Below, one piece after another: positions 35,015 through 43,293 of a stretch of DNA of 64,000 nucleotides. Where the stretch lies: assembly GCF_027214005.1 (NCBI RefSeq), contig NZ_JAPWGY010000004.1, positions 248,001-312,000 of the forward strand, written 5' to 3'. The DNA is from Kiloniella laminariae. GTDB taxonomy: Bacteria; Pseudomonadota; Alphaproteobacteria; Kiloniellales; Kiloniellaceae. The notes beneath the pieces were generated by a model. The model was not told the DNA's origin and made no database searches. It saw only the letters and a program-made list of their open reading frames with translations. The stretch's first letter is position 1. Every line of letters starts with the position of its first letter. The translations under genes were made by a program, and so were the position numbers.

Positions 35015-35989
35015 TTAATTGAGAACAGATTGATTCTGAAGACTCTTTTGTTGCAAAAGATCAGCGATTCCACTGGCCGCGCCCTCGGCAATAACCTCTG
35101 CAGCAGGGTCAATGATACGAGACAACGGCAGAAGCGGTACGGGGTTGGTTTGTTCTATCAATCCAATTTGCTCGCCAGAGTTGTGATCGATCACTTTCCA
35201 GCGCAAGGTTAGGAGCAACAGCCCTGTTTCGGGTTTCTGGTCAATCTCGAGCTGCAGGATCAGGGGGGGATCAATCTGGCTTGTCTCCAGTTTATTTTCC
35301 GGCTGTAGATTAATCCCGCGTAGCTGCAAAGAGGTCCTGAGTTCCAACATCAGATTTTCCCGGCTTTTCTCTGGCAGGCTATCGGGGAGAGCGCTGAGGT
35401 AAAGGCGATTCTGAAAGCTGGGTGTTTTTTCGAATTTCCCTGATACAGATGATTTTTCAGCAAGAATTTCCCGATTGAGGCGGACAGCCGTTCTGCTGAT
35501 CAGTTCTTGCATCAGGATTTTGGGATTGGCGGCGAGAACCTGTCCGGGAACCTGGGTCTGTTCCTGTAACTCGAAAAGAGGAGAAGGTGCCGCGGAGTCA
35601 CTGACGCGGGTTTCCAGGCTGAGGACGACATTCTCGGGCTGGGGGACGGCCTCTTGTTCATTGCTGGCCGAAACAGCAAGGTGCGTGACAAAAAAACGGC
35701 TTTCCAGATACAGACTGCTGATCGTGGGGTGGAACTTCGATGCAGGTAGTCCCTGTTCCAGCAAATCCTTGCTCAGTGTATCTTGCGCCCAAAGAGCCAG
35801 ATCAGGCTCAAAAGGATGGCTGTCCATAAACTCGATCCGCGGAAGACCAACGGACAGAGGTTGGGTCCCTGAAAGGTGAAGTAGGGGATTTCTGGTTGGC
35901 TCCGGATCGATGAAAGGCCGTGGTAGAGGACCGCAGGCCGCTAGAAAAGAAACCAGTCCCGTCAAAAGCAATAAAACGGATACTCTCAT
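35015..35989 (-). CDS. Predicted lipoprotein, function unknown
   Basis: A 324-residue protein with a lipoprotein signal: hydrophobic residues 3-16 and the lipobox 'LAAC' with Cys19. The rest is beta-rich with a region of alternating strands from about residue 70, and its final third ('LRWKVIDHNSGEQIGLIEQ') has the look of a periplasmic beta-domain. I do not recognise a named family. It is located between pgeF (117 bases) and prs. Since lgt lies four genes upstream in the same strand run, it is a likely Lgt substrate, but this is a general expectation only. Confidence 0.75.
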   Translation of the reverse strand: MRVSVLLLLTGLVSFLAACGPLPRPFIDPEPTRNPLLHLSGTQPLSVGLPRIEFMDSHPFEPDLALWAQDTLSKDLLEQGLPASKFHPTISSLYLESRFFVTHLAVSASNEQEAVPQPENVVLSLETRVSDSAAPSPLFELQEQTQVPGQVLAANPKILMQELISRTAVRLNREILAEKSSVSGKFEKTPSFQNRLYLSALPDSLPEKSRENLMLELRTSLQLRGINLQPENKLETSQIDPPLILQLEIDQKPETGLLLLTLRWKVIDHNSGEQIGLIEQTNPVPLLPLSRIIDPAAEVIAEGAASGIADLLQQKSLQNQSVLN

Positions 35990-36106
35990 GTGTTTCCAAT
36001 TTTCTCTTCTGGTTCAGGCCGAGCAGAGCAGAAGGGGGTCATACAAAGGTGCAGGTCGCGAGCAGCCCGAGGAAGCAGAGCAGAAAAAAGAACAGAAGAT
36101 GCGGCA

Positions 36107-36877
36107 TTATTCTTCCAATACAATCGCTGAAAGGCCCCGGCCATAATCGTTTTCCTTGAAGTGGCAGGAGCGGCGGTAACTGAAAAAGAGCTCTGATTCA
36201 CTATAGGTATCGTTTTTTGAGACCGACAGCTGTTTGATGCCACTGGCCTTCAGGCTGTTGCCGACATAACGGCGCAGGTCAAACAGAAAGCGCCCTTCCC
36301 GGGGGGAAGGAATGAAATATTCCAGATTGCTTTCCTGTTCTTCACAAAAGCGATGTGCAAACTCGGCACCGACTTCGTAAGATATTTGCGCGATGCAGGG
36401 TCCTATGGCGGCATGAATGTTTTCGCGGCGGGCTCCAAGACTTTCCATGGCTGTAATGGTACTGTCGGTCACACCTTTTATTGCGCCCTGCCAGCCGGCA
36501 TGTGCTGCACCGATGACACCAGAAACGGGGTCGGCAAAGAGTACTGGTGTACAGTCGGCAGTCATGATGCCCAAGGCTATTCCCGGTTTGTTTGTAACCA
36601 GCGCATCCCCTTTGGGCGCTTCATCCGGGCTCGACCATGCCTGTTCGACAATATGTACATCAGCCGAGTGAATCTGATAGGCCGTTACAAGGCTGGCGTC
36701 AGGAGAGCCCATTCGGGCAAGGGCTCTTGCACGATTCTCCAGAACGTTTTCTCTTGGCTCGTCGGCACCAAACCCGCAATTGAGGGAACTGTACAGGCCC
36801 TGGCTAACTCCGCCCTGACGGGTGAAGAAGCCGTGCCGGATACCATCCAGATTTTCGAGAGCAGGACTGTTCAGCAT
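36107..36877 (-). CDS. pgeF: Laccase-domain (PgeF/YfiH) protein, purine nucleoside phosphorylase-like
   Basis: A 256-residue cytoplasmic protein of the YfiH/PgeF group. The metal-binding site residues are in 'IMTADCTPVLFAD' (Cys), 'AAHAGWQGAIKGV' (His) and the earlier 'YQIHSADVH' (His). The E. coli relative edits mis-built peptidoglycan precursors, and the mammalian relative phosphorylates or splits purine nucleosides. The 'FFTRQGGVSQGLYSSLNCGF' start is a hallmark. It overlaps the upstream methyltransferase gene by 7 bases. Confidence 0.93.
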   Translation of the reverse strand: MLNSPALENLDGIRHGFFTRQGGVSQGLYSSLNCGFGADEPRENVLENRARALARMGSPDASLVTAYQIHSADVHIVEQAWSSPDEAPKGDALVTNKPGIALGIMTADCTPVLFADPVSGVIGAAHAGWQGAIKGVTDSTITAMESLGARRENIHAAIGPCIAQISYEVGAEFAHRFCEEQESNLEYFIPSPREGRFLFDLRRYVGNSLKASGIKQLSVSKNDTYSESELFFSYRRSCHFKENDYGRGLSAIVLEE

Positions 36878-38070
36878 GGCGTATCCTTGTGGGGTTCAGA
36901 GCTTGAGGTTTCCGGGAAAGCAGCAGGTGTTGGCAGGCCTTGAGATGTCAGAGCCAGCACTTTGAAGAGCTCGCCCATCTGGTCCAAAGCAGTGAGACGA
37001 TGTTCCGCTGCCGTGATATCAAGAACCTGGCTGTCGCTGCCACTGCGTCGCAACATTTCGGCCCTTTGTTCAATCCCGAGGGCGCGGAGGAAATCTCTCT
37101 GAGTGATGGGGCCATGAGGTTTGCAACGGGCTTTTTTTGCGCTTTCGATCAAGGCAGGAAAATCAACCAGTGCAGAAAGATCTGCCGTTCCCGGCTGCTC
37201 CAGGACTGGATGGTATTTGTGTGCTTTGACGGCTTGCAGACTTGGGCGCGCGGTTGGCGTGGCCCAGCCATAGTCAATGATCAATGCGGCACCACTCTGT
37301 TCGTCAAGGTGTGTCGCTATCTCGTGTATATAGCTGGAGGCAAGAGGTGACCGCTCGATAATCGCGCCGACTGCCGCTTCGCGTAAGGAAGGGGGTAAAA
37401 GGGTTTCAATGGCTTTCGAAGGGGGGGAGAGCGTGAATTGCAAGCCGGGTGAGATGCCGCCACCAGGGGAGGCCGCGCCAGGTGCTTCCTGTGGCACTGT
37501 TGGCTTTTCTGACAGGGTAACTAGGCGTTCGCACCATCCCTGTGGCGCGTGTTCAAACTGACGGATCGGCAGGGCATCAAAGAATTCATTCGCCAGAAAG
37601 AATGTTGGTCCTTCCGGAAGACTGGACAGGTCCTCATGCCATGTTATGGGGTATCCCGCGAGAGTTTCTTTCTGCTTTTTGCGCAGAGAAGGACTTACTT
37701 CAACCAGATGCACCTGTAAGCTCTGGGCAAAGCCGGGGATGCCGGGCACCATGGTCGCGGTTCTGAGCAGATCCGACATCAGAGTGCCGCGCCCGGGGCC
37801 GAGTTCAACCAGATTGATCGTGGCTGGTCCGCCTATGTTATACCAGGTGTCGGCGAACCATAATCCGATCAACTCACCGAACATCTGGCTGATTTCGGGG
37901 GCTGTAATGAAGTCCCCTTTTGTGCCGAAAGGTTCTCCAGCCATGTAGTAACCGTGTTTGGGGCTGATGAGAACTTCAGCCATATAATCGGCAACTGTTA
38001 TGGCCCCCTCCAGGCGAATCCTGTTTGCAATGCGTGCAAGGGCTGCTGAGCTTTCCTTTCGCGCAGTCAT
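36871..38070 (-). CDS. Class I SAM-dependent methyltransferase (MidA/NDUFAF7 family)
   Basis: A 399-residue methyltransferase of the MidA type. After an N-terminal helical part ('LEGAITVADYMAEVLISPKHGYYM') comes the SAM-binding 'NLVELGPGRGTLMSDLLR' near residue 88-105 and 'FFLANEFFDALPIRQF' around residue 155-170. The human relative NDUFAF7 methylates an arginine of complex I subunit NDUFS2, so an effect on NADH dehydrogenase assembly is reasonable here. It overlaps lgt by 4 bases and pgeF by 7, so the genes are translated together. Confidence 0.9.
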   Translation of the reverse strand: MTARKESSAALARIANRIRLEGAITVADYMAEVLISPKHGYYMAGEPFGTKGDFITAPEISQMFGELIGLWFADTWYNIGGPATINLVELGPGRGTLMSDLLRTATMVPGIPGFAQSLQVHLVEVSPSLRKKQKETLAGYPITWHEDLSSLPEGPTFFLANEFFDALPIRQFEHAPQGWCERLVTLSEKPTVPQEAPGAASPGGGISPGLQFTLSPPSKAIETLLPPSLREAAVGAIIERSPLASSYIHEIATHLDEQSGAALIIDYGWATPTARPSLQAVKAHKYHPVLEQPGTADLSALVDFPALIESAKKARCKPHGPITQRDFLRALGIEQRAEMLRRSGSDSQVLDITAAEHRLTALDQMGELFKVLALTSQGLPTPAAFPETSSSEPHKDTPC

Positions 38071-38966
38071 TTTTTTCCTGACCCGGATTTGTTCTTGGCA
38101 GCGGCATCTGCAGCCTTGGGGGAGATGTCTTCCGGCTTGTGTTCCGGTCCCGTAATCTGTTGTGGCAAACGGAAGGCCATAACGGCAATCGTGAGTCCGG
38201 CAAGGATCATGGGAATCGAGAGTAGCTGACCCATAGTCGTGCCCCCAAAGAGGAAACCGATATGGGCATCCGGTTCACGGAAAAACTCGACAGTTGAACG
38301 AGAGAGGCCGTAGCCAATCATAAACAGACCGGAAATCAGGCCCCGTCTTTTCAGGCCGTCCAGCCGGACAACGAGGTAGAGAACCAGGAACAGGGCAACA
38401 CCTTCAAGTCCGGCTTCGTACAGTTGGCTCGGGTGTCGAGGCAAAGGCCCGCCATTGGGAAACACCATGCCAATTTCCGCAGTGGTGACGCGGCCAAAAA
38501 GCTCGCCATTGATGAAGTTGGCGAGGCGCCCCAGGAGCAGACCGATCGGTGCTGCACAAGCCACGATATCCGCGAGTGTAAAGAAATGAATTTTCTCACG
38601 TCGGGCGAAGAAGAACATTGCTGTGATGACGCCAAGCAGACCGCCATGAAAGGACATGCCGCCTTGCCAGACAGCAAAGATCTCAAGCGGGTTGCTGAGG
38701 AAATAGGTGAAATTATAAAACAGTACGTAGCCCAAGCGGCCACCAAGTATAATTCCGAGGGTTGCCCAGACCATAAAATCATCCATGGCAATCGGTCGGA
38801 CCAGACGCGGCGCCTGGAAACAGAGCCAGCGGCAATAGCGCCAGCCAATGACAATGCCAAAGATATAAGCCAGGGAGTACCAACGGATGGCGAAAGGGCC
38901 AATCGAGACGGCGATGGGATCAATCTCGGGATAAGCCAGAGCGGCGAGCAGCAAGTCCTGTGTCAT
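38067..38966 (-). CDS. lgt: Prolipoprotein diacylglyceryl transferase
   Basis: A 299-residue inner-membrane enzyme that attaches diacylglycerol from phosphatidylglycerol to the Cys of prolipoproteins. It has seven membrane segments. The Lgt signature 'GRLANFINGELFGR' lies at about residues 146-159, and 'GGMSFHGGLLG' with the conserved His is at 102-112. A charged C-terminal tail of some 30 residues ('DISPKAADAAAKNKSGSGKK') extends beyond the last helix. It overlaps hldD by 4 bases and the MidA gene by 4 bases. Confidence 0.96.
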   Translation of the reverse strand: MTQDLLLAALAYPEIDPIAVSIGPFAIRWYSLAYIFGIVIGWRYCRWLCFQAPRLVRPIAMDDFMVWATLGIILGGRLGYVLFYNFTYFLSNPLEIFAVWQGGMSFHGGLLGVITAMFFFARREKIHFFTLADIVACAAPIGLLLGRLANFINGELFGRVTTAEIGMVFPNGGPLPRHPSQLYEAGLEGVALFLVLYLVVRLDGLKRRGLISGLFMIGYGLSRSTVEFFREPDAHIGFLFGGTTMGQLLSIPMILAGLTIAVMAFRLPQQITGPEHKPEDISPKAADAAAKNKSGSGKK

Positions 38967-39946
38967 CGGTAAGCATTTTCCCGGGCAAGATGTTCCTGGA
39001 TATAGCGGGTGACACCTTCTTCGAGTGTGAGGAAGGGGCGGTCATAGCCTGCAGCCTTGAGTTTGTCCATGTTGGCTTCGGTGAAATACTGGTATTTATC
39101 ACGGATGGCTTCGGGTGTGGGTACGTATTTGATGTTTTCGTTCTTGTCCATCGCAGCAAAAACTGCTCGCGCCAGATCAGAAAAGGTTCTTGCCTGCCCG
39201 GTGCCAACGTTGAACAGGCCACTGACCTTGCGGTTGTCTTTGAGCCACAGCATCACATTGATGCAGTCGTCCACAGAGATGAAATCACGCAGCTGGCCCC
39301 CGTCAGGATAATCAGGGTGATGTGACTGGAAAAGTCTGGCCGGTTCGCCTGTGGTGATCTGTTTGAACAGGTGGTAGGGCACACTGGCCTGGCCCTCCTT
39401 GTGGTACTCATTGGGACCGTAAACATTGAAAAATTTCAACCCGGCCCACTGTGGTGGTTGGGGAGCATTGTTGGCAATCCGCCGTGCTACCCAACGATCA
39501 AACAGCTGTTTGCTCCAGCCATAGCCATTGAGCGGGAGCAGTTTGGCCAGATGTTCTATGCTCTGGTCATCATCAAAACCCCCTTCTCCACCGCCATAGG
39601 TTGCGGCAGAGGAGGCGTAGATGAAAGGAATGCGACGGGTTGCACAGATGTTCCAAAGAGTTTTGCTGAGGCGGAAGTTATTGTCCATCAGGGCGTCGGC
39701 ATTGGTTTCCGTCGTCGCCGATATCGCCCCCATATGGAATACAGCGCTGATTCTCTCGCCGTGCTGCGAGAGGTAGTCTTTCATCTTTTCAGGAGGAATG
39801 ATGTCTTCAAGCTCATGCCGGGCGAGGTTGCGCCACTTGTCGCCACTGCCAAGCCAGTCACAAACGACGACTGACTTGCCTTGCTGAACCAGTGCGGCAA
39901 CAAGATTTGATCCGATAAACCCGGCTCCGCCAGTTACAAGATACAT
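38963..39946 (-). CDS. hldD: ADP-glyceromanno-heptose 6-epimerase
   Basis: A 327-residue extended short-chain dehydrogenase that converts ADP-D-glycero- to ADP-L-glycero-manno-heptose for the lipopolysaccharide core. NAD(P) is bound by 'GGAGFIGSN' at residues 6-14, and the catalytic Tyr and Lys are in 'NGYGWSK' near 138-144. 'GLKFFNVYGPNEYHK' is typical of this enzyme. It is the first gene of the minus-strand run hldD-lgt-MidA-pgeF. It diverges from ubiK across about 220 bases. Confidence 0.95.
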   Translation of the reverse strand: MYLVTGGAGFIGSNLVAALVQQGKSVVVCDWLGSGDKWRNLARHELEDIIPPEKMKDYLSQHGERISAVFHMGAISATTETNADALMDNNFRLSKTLWNICATRRIPFIYASSAATYGGGEGGFDDDQSIEHLAKLLPLNGYGWSKQLFDRWVARRIANNAPQPPQWAGLKFFNVYGPNEYHKEGQASVPYHLFKQITTGEPARLFQSHHPDYPDGGQLRDFISVDDCINVMLWLKDNRKVSGLFNVGTGQARTFSDLARAVFAAMDKNENIKYVPTPEAIRDKYQYFTEANMDKLKAAGYDRPFLTLEEGVTRYIQEHLARENAYR

Positions 39947-40168
39947 GTGAGAGAACCTTCCTCAGTATTGCGTGATCCCCCCTATATATGCTTTCTGCCA
40001 CCCAGAGAGAAGCGCCGGGGAGGATATTTTTGCGTATTCTTTCTGTTTCTGGTCGAGGCTGTGCGAACTCCGGTTGATGAAGCGGCCAGTAGAGGCCATA
40101 TTAGAGGCAGTTCAGCGCTGATTCAAATCAGCCGTCATGATGACAAGCACTGTGAAAGGCAAAGAGTG

Positions 40169-40501
40169 ATGCAGACCCAAAATCGGATTCTTGATGATAT
40201 GGCAAAGGTCGCCAGCAGTGCCATGGGAGCTGCGGCAGGAATGCGTGGCGAGATCGAAGCAAGAGTACGCGAGCAATTTGAGCGGATCCTGTCCCAGATG
40301 GATGTGGTGCCACGCGAAGAGTTTGAAGCGATGAAAGCTGTTGCCGTCAAGGCTCGTGAGGTCGGCGAAGATCTGGCTGATAAAGTTACGGCGCTTGAAG
40401 CCCGTTTGTCGGCTCTTGAGGCATCGACCTCGTCGACAACTGCAACGGCTAAAAAAACATCCACCAAAACGACGGTGAAAAACGACAAAGCAGAAGGCTA
40501 A
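40169..40501 (+). CDS. ubiK: UbiK-family (BMFP) accessory protein
   Basis: A 110-residue protein of the UbiK/BMFP type, an accessory factor in ubiquinone synthesis. It has the typical amphipathic start 'QNRILDDMAKVASSAMG', the 'VREQFERILSQMDVVPREEF' hinge, and a coiled coil to about residue 85, then a Thr/Lys-rich tail. These proteins form trimers that bind membrane lipids and help assemble Coq enzymes. A longer frame reads upstream to 39947, but the ATG at 40169 with AAAGG 9 bases before it gives the family start. Confidence 0.88.
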   Translation: MQTQNRILDDMAKVASSAMGAAAGMRGEIEARVREQFERILSQMDVVPREEFEAMKAVAVKAREVGEDLADKVTALEARLSALEASTSSTTATAKKTSTKTTVKNDKAEG

Positions 40502-40604
40502 AGCTGCTCTCGATCAACTCGGTCATCTCTGTCAGGAACTGTCTTTTTGATCGCAGATATGAGGGATGGTACGAGGACACTGAGCAGAGTGGCTGTTATC
40601 AATC

Positions 40605-40637
40605 AAACCCCGGAAAGTTTTCCGGGGTTTTGTTTTT
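40605..40637 (+). terminator. Terminator after ubiK
   Basis: AAACCCCGGAAA pairs with TTCCGGGGTTT around a short GTT loop and is followed by TGTTTTTG. It is about 100 bases after the ubiK stop. Confidence 0.8.
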
Positions 40638-40772
40638 GATCTTTTCACTTGTATCGCGGAATCATTTTATGGCAGTCTATATTTGGTAGTGCGTTGTCGG
40701 AGATGACCCATATCTTGGGTGCTTCAACGCCTATTTGATCTTGCCCGGCTATTCCAGTGAGGAGTCAGTGCA

Positions 40773-41273
40773 ATGAACTCAGACGCTACAAGTGAGCTGC
40801 TACCATTTAATCCCATTGATGTGATCGAAGAATGGGTCCTGGACTGTAACTGGGACTTTGAACGTGAGAGCGATTTCGAACTCATGGTGGTTATCGACGG
40901 GATCTGGTGTCCGCTTCATCTTCATTTCCAGTGGCAAAGTGAACTGGAAGCCATGTTCTTCGCCTGCCACGGCGAAGTCGAGATCCCCCAGGAGGTATAT
41001 AGCCGAATTTGTGAGTTGCTGATGAGTGTCAACAACCAGTTATGGTTGGGGCATTTTGATTTGATCCCGGAGACGGGAAGCCCCGCGTTCCGGCATACTG
41101 TTCCTCTGCGGGGGCAGCAGGCCTTTAACGGGGATTTGACAGAAGATCTGGTTGCAACGGCTCTGGCAGAATGGGATCGCCTGGTCCCTGCCATTCACCT
41201 TGTCTGTGCAGGAGATCCTGTTGAAAGCACAGCAGTGGATCTGGCCTTGATGGATGTAGCCGGAGAAGCGTAA
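40773..41273 (+). CDS. YbjN domain-containing protein
   Basis: A 166-residue cytoplasmic protein of the YbjN type. The N-terminal 'NPIDVIEEWVLDCNWDFERE' and 'ICELLMSVNNQLWLGHFDL' are typical of this alpha/beta domain, which resembles type III secretion chaperones. In E. coli, YbjN overexpression affects motility and stress, but its role is unknown. It starts 271 bases downstream of ubiK and 27 bases before proC on the same strand, and may be co-transcribed with proC. Confidence 0.85.
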   Translation: MNSDATSELLPFNPIDVIEEWVLDCNWDFERESDFELMVVIDGIWCPLHLHFQWQSELEAMFFACHGEVEIPQEVYSRICELLMSVNNQLWLGHFDLIPETGSPAFRHTVPLRGQQAFNGDLTEDLVATALAEWDRLVPAIHLVCAGDPVESTAVDLALMDVAGEA

Positions 41274-41300
41274 AGTTCCTGTCTTGATAATCTAGACAGG

Positions 41301-42131
41301 ATGCGAGCGATGTTGATTGATGGACCTTTGCTGCTTATTGGTTGTGGCAAAATGGGGGGCGCGTTGCTTCAAGGGTGGCTGGATCGAGGCCTGCCGGGCA
41401 GCTCTGTGACTGTTGTCGACCCCAGTGCCCGGGCAAGTTACATGGGGGTCTATCGTGACCAGGGAGTTATTACCCTGGAAACACTGGATGAAGTTGATGA
41501 GGGTTTCAGCCCTGCTTTGGTCATGTTTGCAGTTAAGCCCCAGATGATTGATTCAGCAATTGGCGATTATCGCCGCTTTGTACGCCCTGAGACGGTTTTT
41601 CTTTCCGTTGTGGCCGGTAAGAAAATCAGTTTCTTTGAAGAAAAGCTGGGCAAGGACGCAGCGGTGATCAGAACCATGCCGAATACTCCGGCAGCGGTTT
41701 CCCGGGGCATGACCGTTCTCTATGGAAATCCGAATACAGACAAAAATCAGCAGGCTGCCTGTGGGGAGTTGATGGCGGCTGTTGGTGAAATAGCTTGGCT
41801 TGATCAGGAAGACCATATTGATGCGGTTACTGGTGTTTCCGGGAGTGGACCAGCCTATATCTTTTTTATGGCAGAATGTCTGGCACAGGCCGGGATAGAT
41901 GCAGGATTGCCAGAGGAGTTGGCAAGAAAACTGGCAGATACAACTGTTTCTGGGGCTGGTGAATTAATGCGTCAGTCAAAAGAAAGTCCTTCACAACTGC
42001 GTATCAATGTCACCAGTCCCAACGGAACGACCCAGGCGGCGCTTGAGGTGCTGATGGCAGAAGACGGGTTACAGCCCCTGCTCAGCAAGGCTGTTGCGGC
42101 TGCAACCAAAAGAAGCCGGGAACTCTCCTGA
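41301..42131 (+). CDS. proC: Pyrroline-5-carboxylate reductase
   Basis: A 276-residue dehydrogenase for the last step of proline synthesis: 1-pyrroline-5-carboxylate to proline using NAD(P)H. The N-terminal Rossmann motif 'LLIGCGKMGGALLQGW' is at about residues 11-26. The C-terminal helical domain contains 'GSGPAYIFFMAECLAQAG' and 'TSPNGTTQAALEVL', the ProC signature. An ATG at 41310 is an equally good or better start, with GGA 8 bases upstream. It follows the YbjN gene. Confidence 0.95.
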   Translation: MRAMLIDGPLLLIGCGKMGGALLQGWLDRGLPGSSVTVVDPSARASYMGVYRDQGVITLETLDEVDEGFSPALVMFAVKPQMIDSAIGDYRRFVRPETVFLSVVAGKKISFFEEKLGKDAAVIRTMPNTPAAVSRGMTVLYGNPNTDKNQQAACGELMAAVGEIAWLDQEDHIDAVTGVSGSGPAYIFFMAECLAQAGIDAGLPEELARKLADTTVSGAGELMRQSKESPSQLRINVTSPNGTTQAALEVLMAEDGLQPLLSKAVAAATKRSRELS

Positions 42132-42249
42132 ATAGTCTGCAGTTGAAGTCAATTGGCGAAGGCAACGGTATGGTGATGTAAAAGAGGCTTGGAGAAGGTT
42201 TTTTTGCTATTATATGTACCCTATGGATCTTTCATTAGGGAGACTGACC

Positions 42250-42852
42250 ATGAAAAAAACAGATATCCCCAATCATGTTCTGCAAACGGCGATGCGACTT
42301 TCGATTGAGCAGGGCTGGCAAAACCTGTCCCTTGCCGAAATTGCCGTTGCAGCGAAGCTGCCGTTGTCTGAGCTATACGCAATCTTCCCCTCCAAGGCTG
42401 CTATTTTGCAGCATCTGGCGGTTCAAGCAGATCTTCAGCTTATGGATGGTGAGGAAAAAGATCGTCTGGAACAGCCTGTCAAAGATCGCTTGTTTGATCT
42501 GATGATGAACCGTTTCGAGGCTCTAAGTCCTTATAAACAAGGGCTAAAGTCTGTGGTCAAGGCTGGGAGCAGTGATCCTTTTTCTGCCGTTTCCCAGTTG
42601 TGTCACCTGCGTCATTCGATGGCGTTGGTACTGGAAGCTGCAGGAATCTCGACCAGCGGGTTACGTGGTTTCCTGAGAACCAAGGCTTTGAGTGCTGTTT
42701 ATCTCGGGGCATTTCGAGTCTGGTTGAAAGATGAGAGCGAAGATATGGTCAAGACAATGGCCTCTCTCGACAAAGGGTTGGGCAAACTTGACAGCTGGGC
42801 GCGTAGATGTTCGGAAACATTCTGCAGCAAGAGAAGTAAAAAAGCGGCATAG
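42250..42852 (+). CDS. TetR-family transcriptional regulator
   Basis: A 200-residue regulator. The N-terminal helix-turn-helix is 'SLAEIAVAAKLPLSELYAIF' with 'PSKAAILQHLAV' following (residues about 25-58). The ligand domain is helical and ends with a Lys/Arg-rich tail. The ATG at 42250 has GGGAG 7 bases upstream; a start at 42214 would add 12 residues. It is a short TetR member lacking an obvious neighbour target; csaA lies 61 bases downstream. Confidence 0.82.
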   Translation: MKKTDIPNHVLQTAMRLSIEQGWQNLSLAEIAVAAKLPLSELYAIFPSKAAILQHLAVQADLQLMDGEEKDRLEQPVKDRLFDLMMNRFEALSPYKQGLKSVVKAGSSDPFSAVSQLCHLRHSMALVLEAAGISTSGLRGFLRTKALSAVYLGAFRVWLKDESEDMVKTMASLDKGLGKLDSWARRCSETFCSKRSKKAA

Positions 42853-42913
42853 GATCTTGTCATTGTAAAAACGCCTCTTCACTATGCGTCAGACGAAGAA
42901 GGAGTTTTAGATA

Positions 42914-43264
42914 ATGGCAGAAGCGACGGACCAGATCGGCTTTGATGATTTTTTGAAGGTGGATATCAGGGCAGGGACCGTGATTGACGCCCAGCCTTAT
43001 CCCGAAGCACGAAAACCCGCCATCAAGCTGTGGGTCGATTTTGGCGAGGAAATAGGTGTTCGCAAGTCCTCAGCTCAAATCACGGTGCACTACCAACCCG
43101 AAGATCTGGTCGGGCGCCAGGTTTTGGCTGTTGTGAACTTTCCTCCGCGTCAGATCGGCAGTTTCATGTCCGAAATTCTGGTGTTGGGAGCTTCTGATTC
43201 TAAAGGGGCTATTATCCTTCTGGCCCCGGATAAAAAAGTTCCAAACGGAAGCCGTATGCATTAG
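42914..43264 (+). CDS. csaA: tRNA-binding protein CsaA (Trbp111-like)
   Basis: A 116-residue protein made of one tRNA-binding OB-fold domain. Features include 'FLKVDIRAGTVIDAQPYPEA' at the start, 'YQPEDLVGRQVLAVVNFPPR' and 'SDSKGAIILLAPDKKVPNG' at the end, all typical of CsaA. CsaA dimers bind tRNA or act as a secretion-related chaperone. It is preceded by TetR and followed by the convergent histidine kinase gene 29 bases away. Confidence 0.92.
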   Translation: MAEATDQIGFDDFLKVDIRAGTVIDAQPYPEARKPAIKLWVDFGEEIGVRKSSAQITVHYQPEDLVGRQVLAVVNFPPRQIGSFMSEILVLGASDSKGAIILLAPDKKVPNGSRMH

Positions 43265-43293
43265 GCCAACTGGATAATGGTTTCTGTCGTTTT

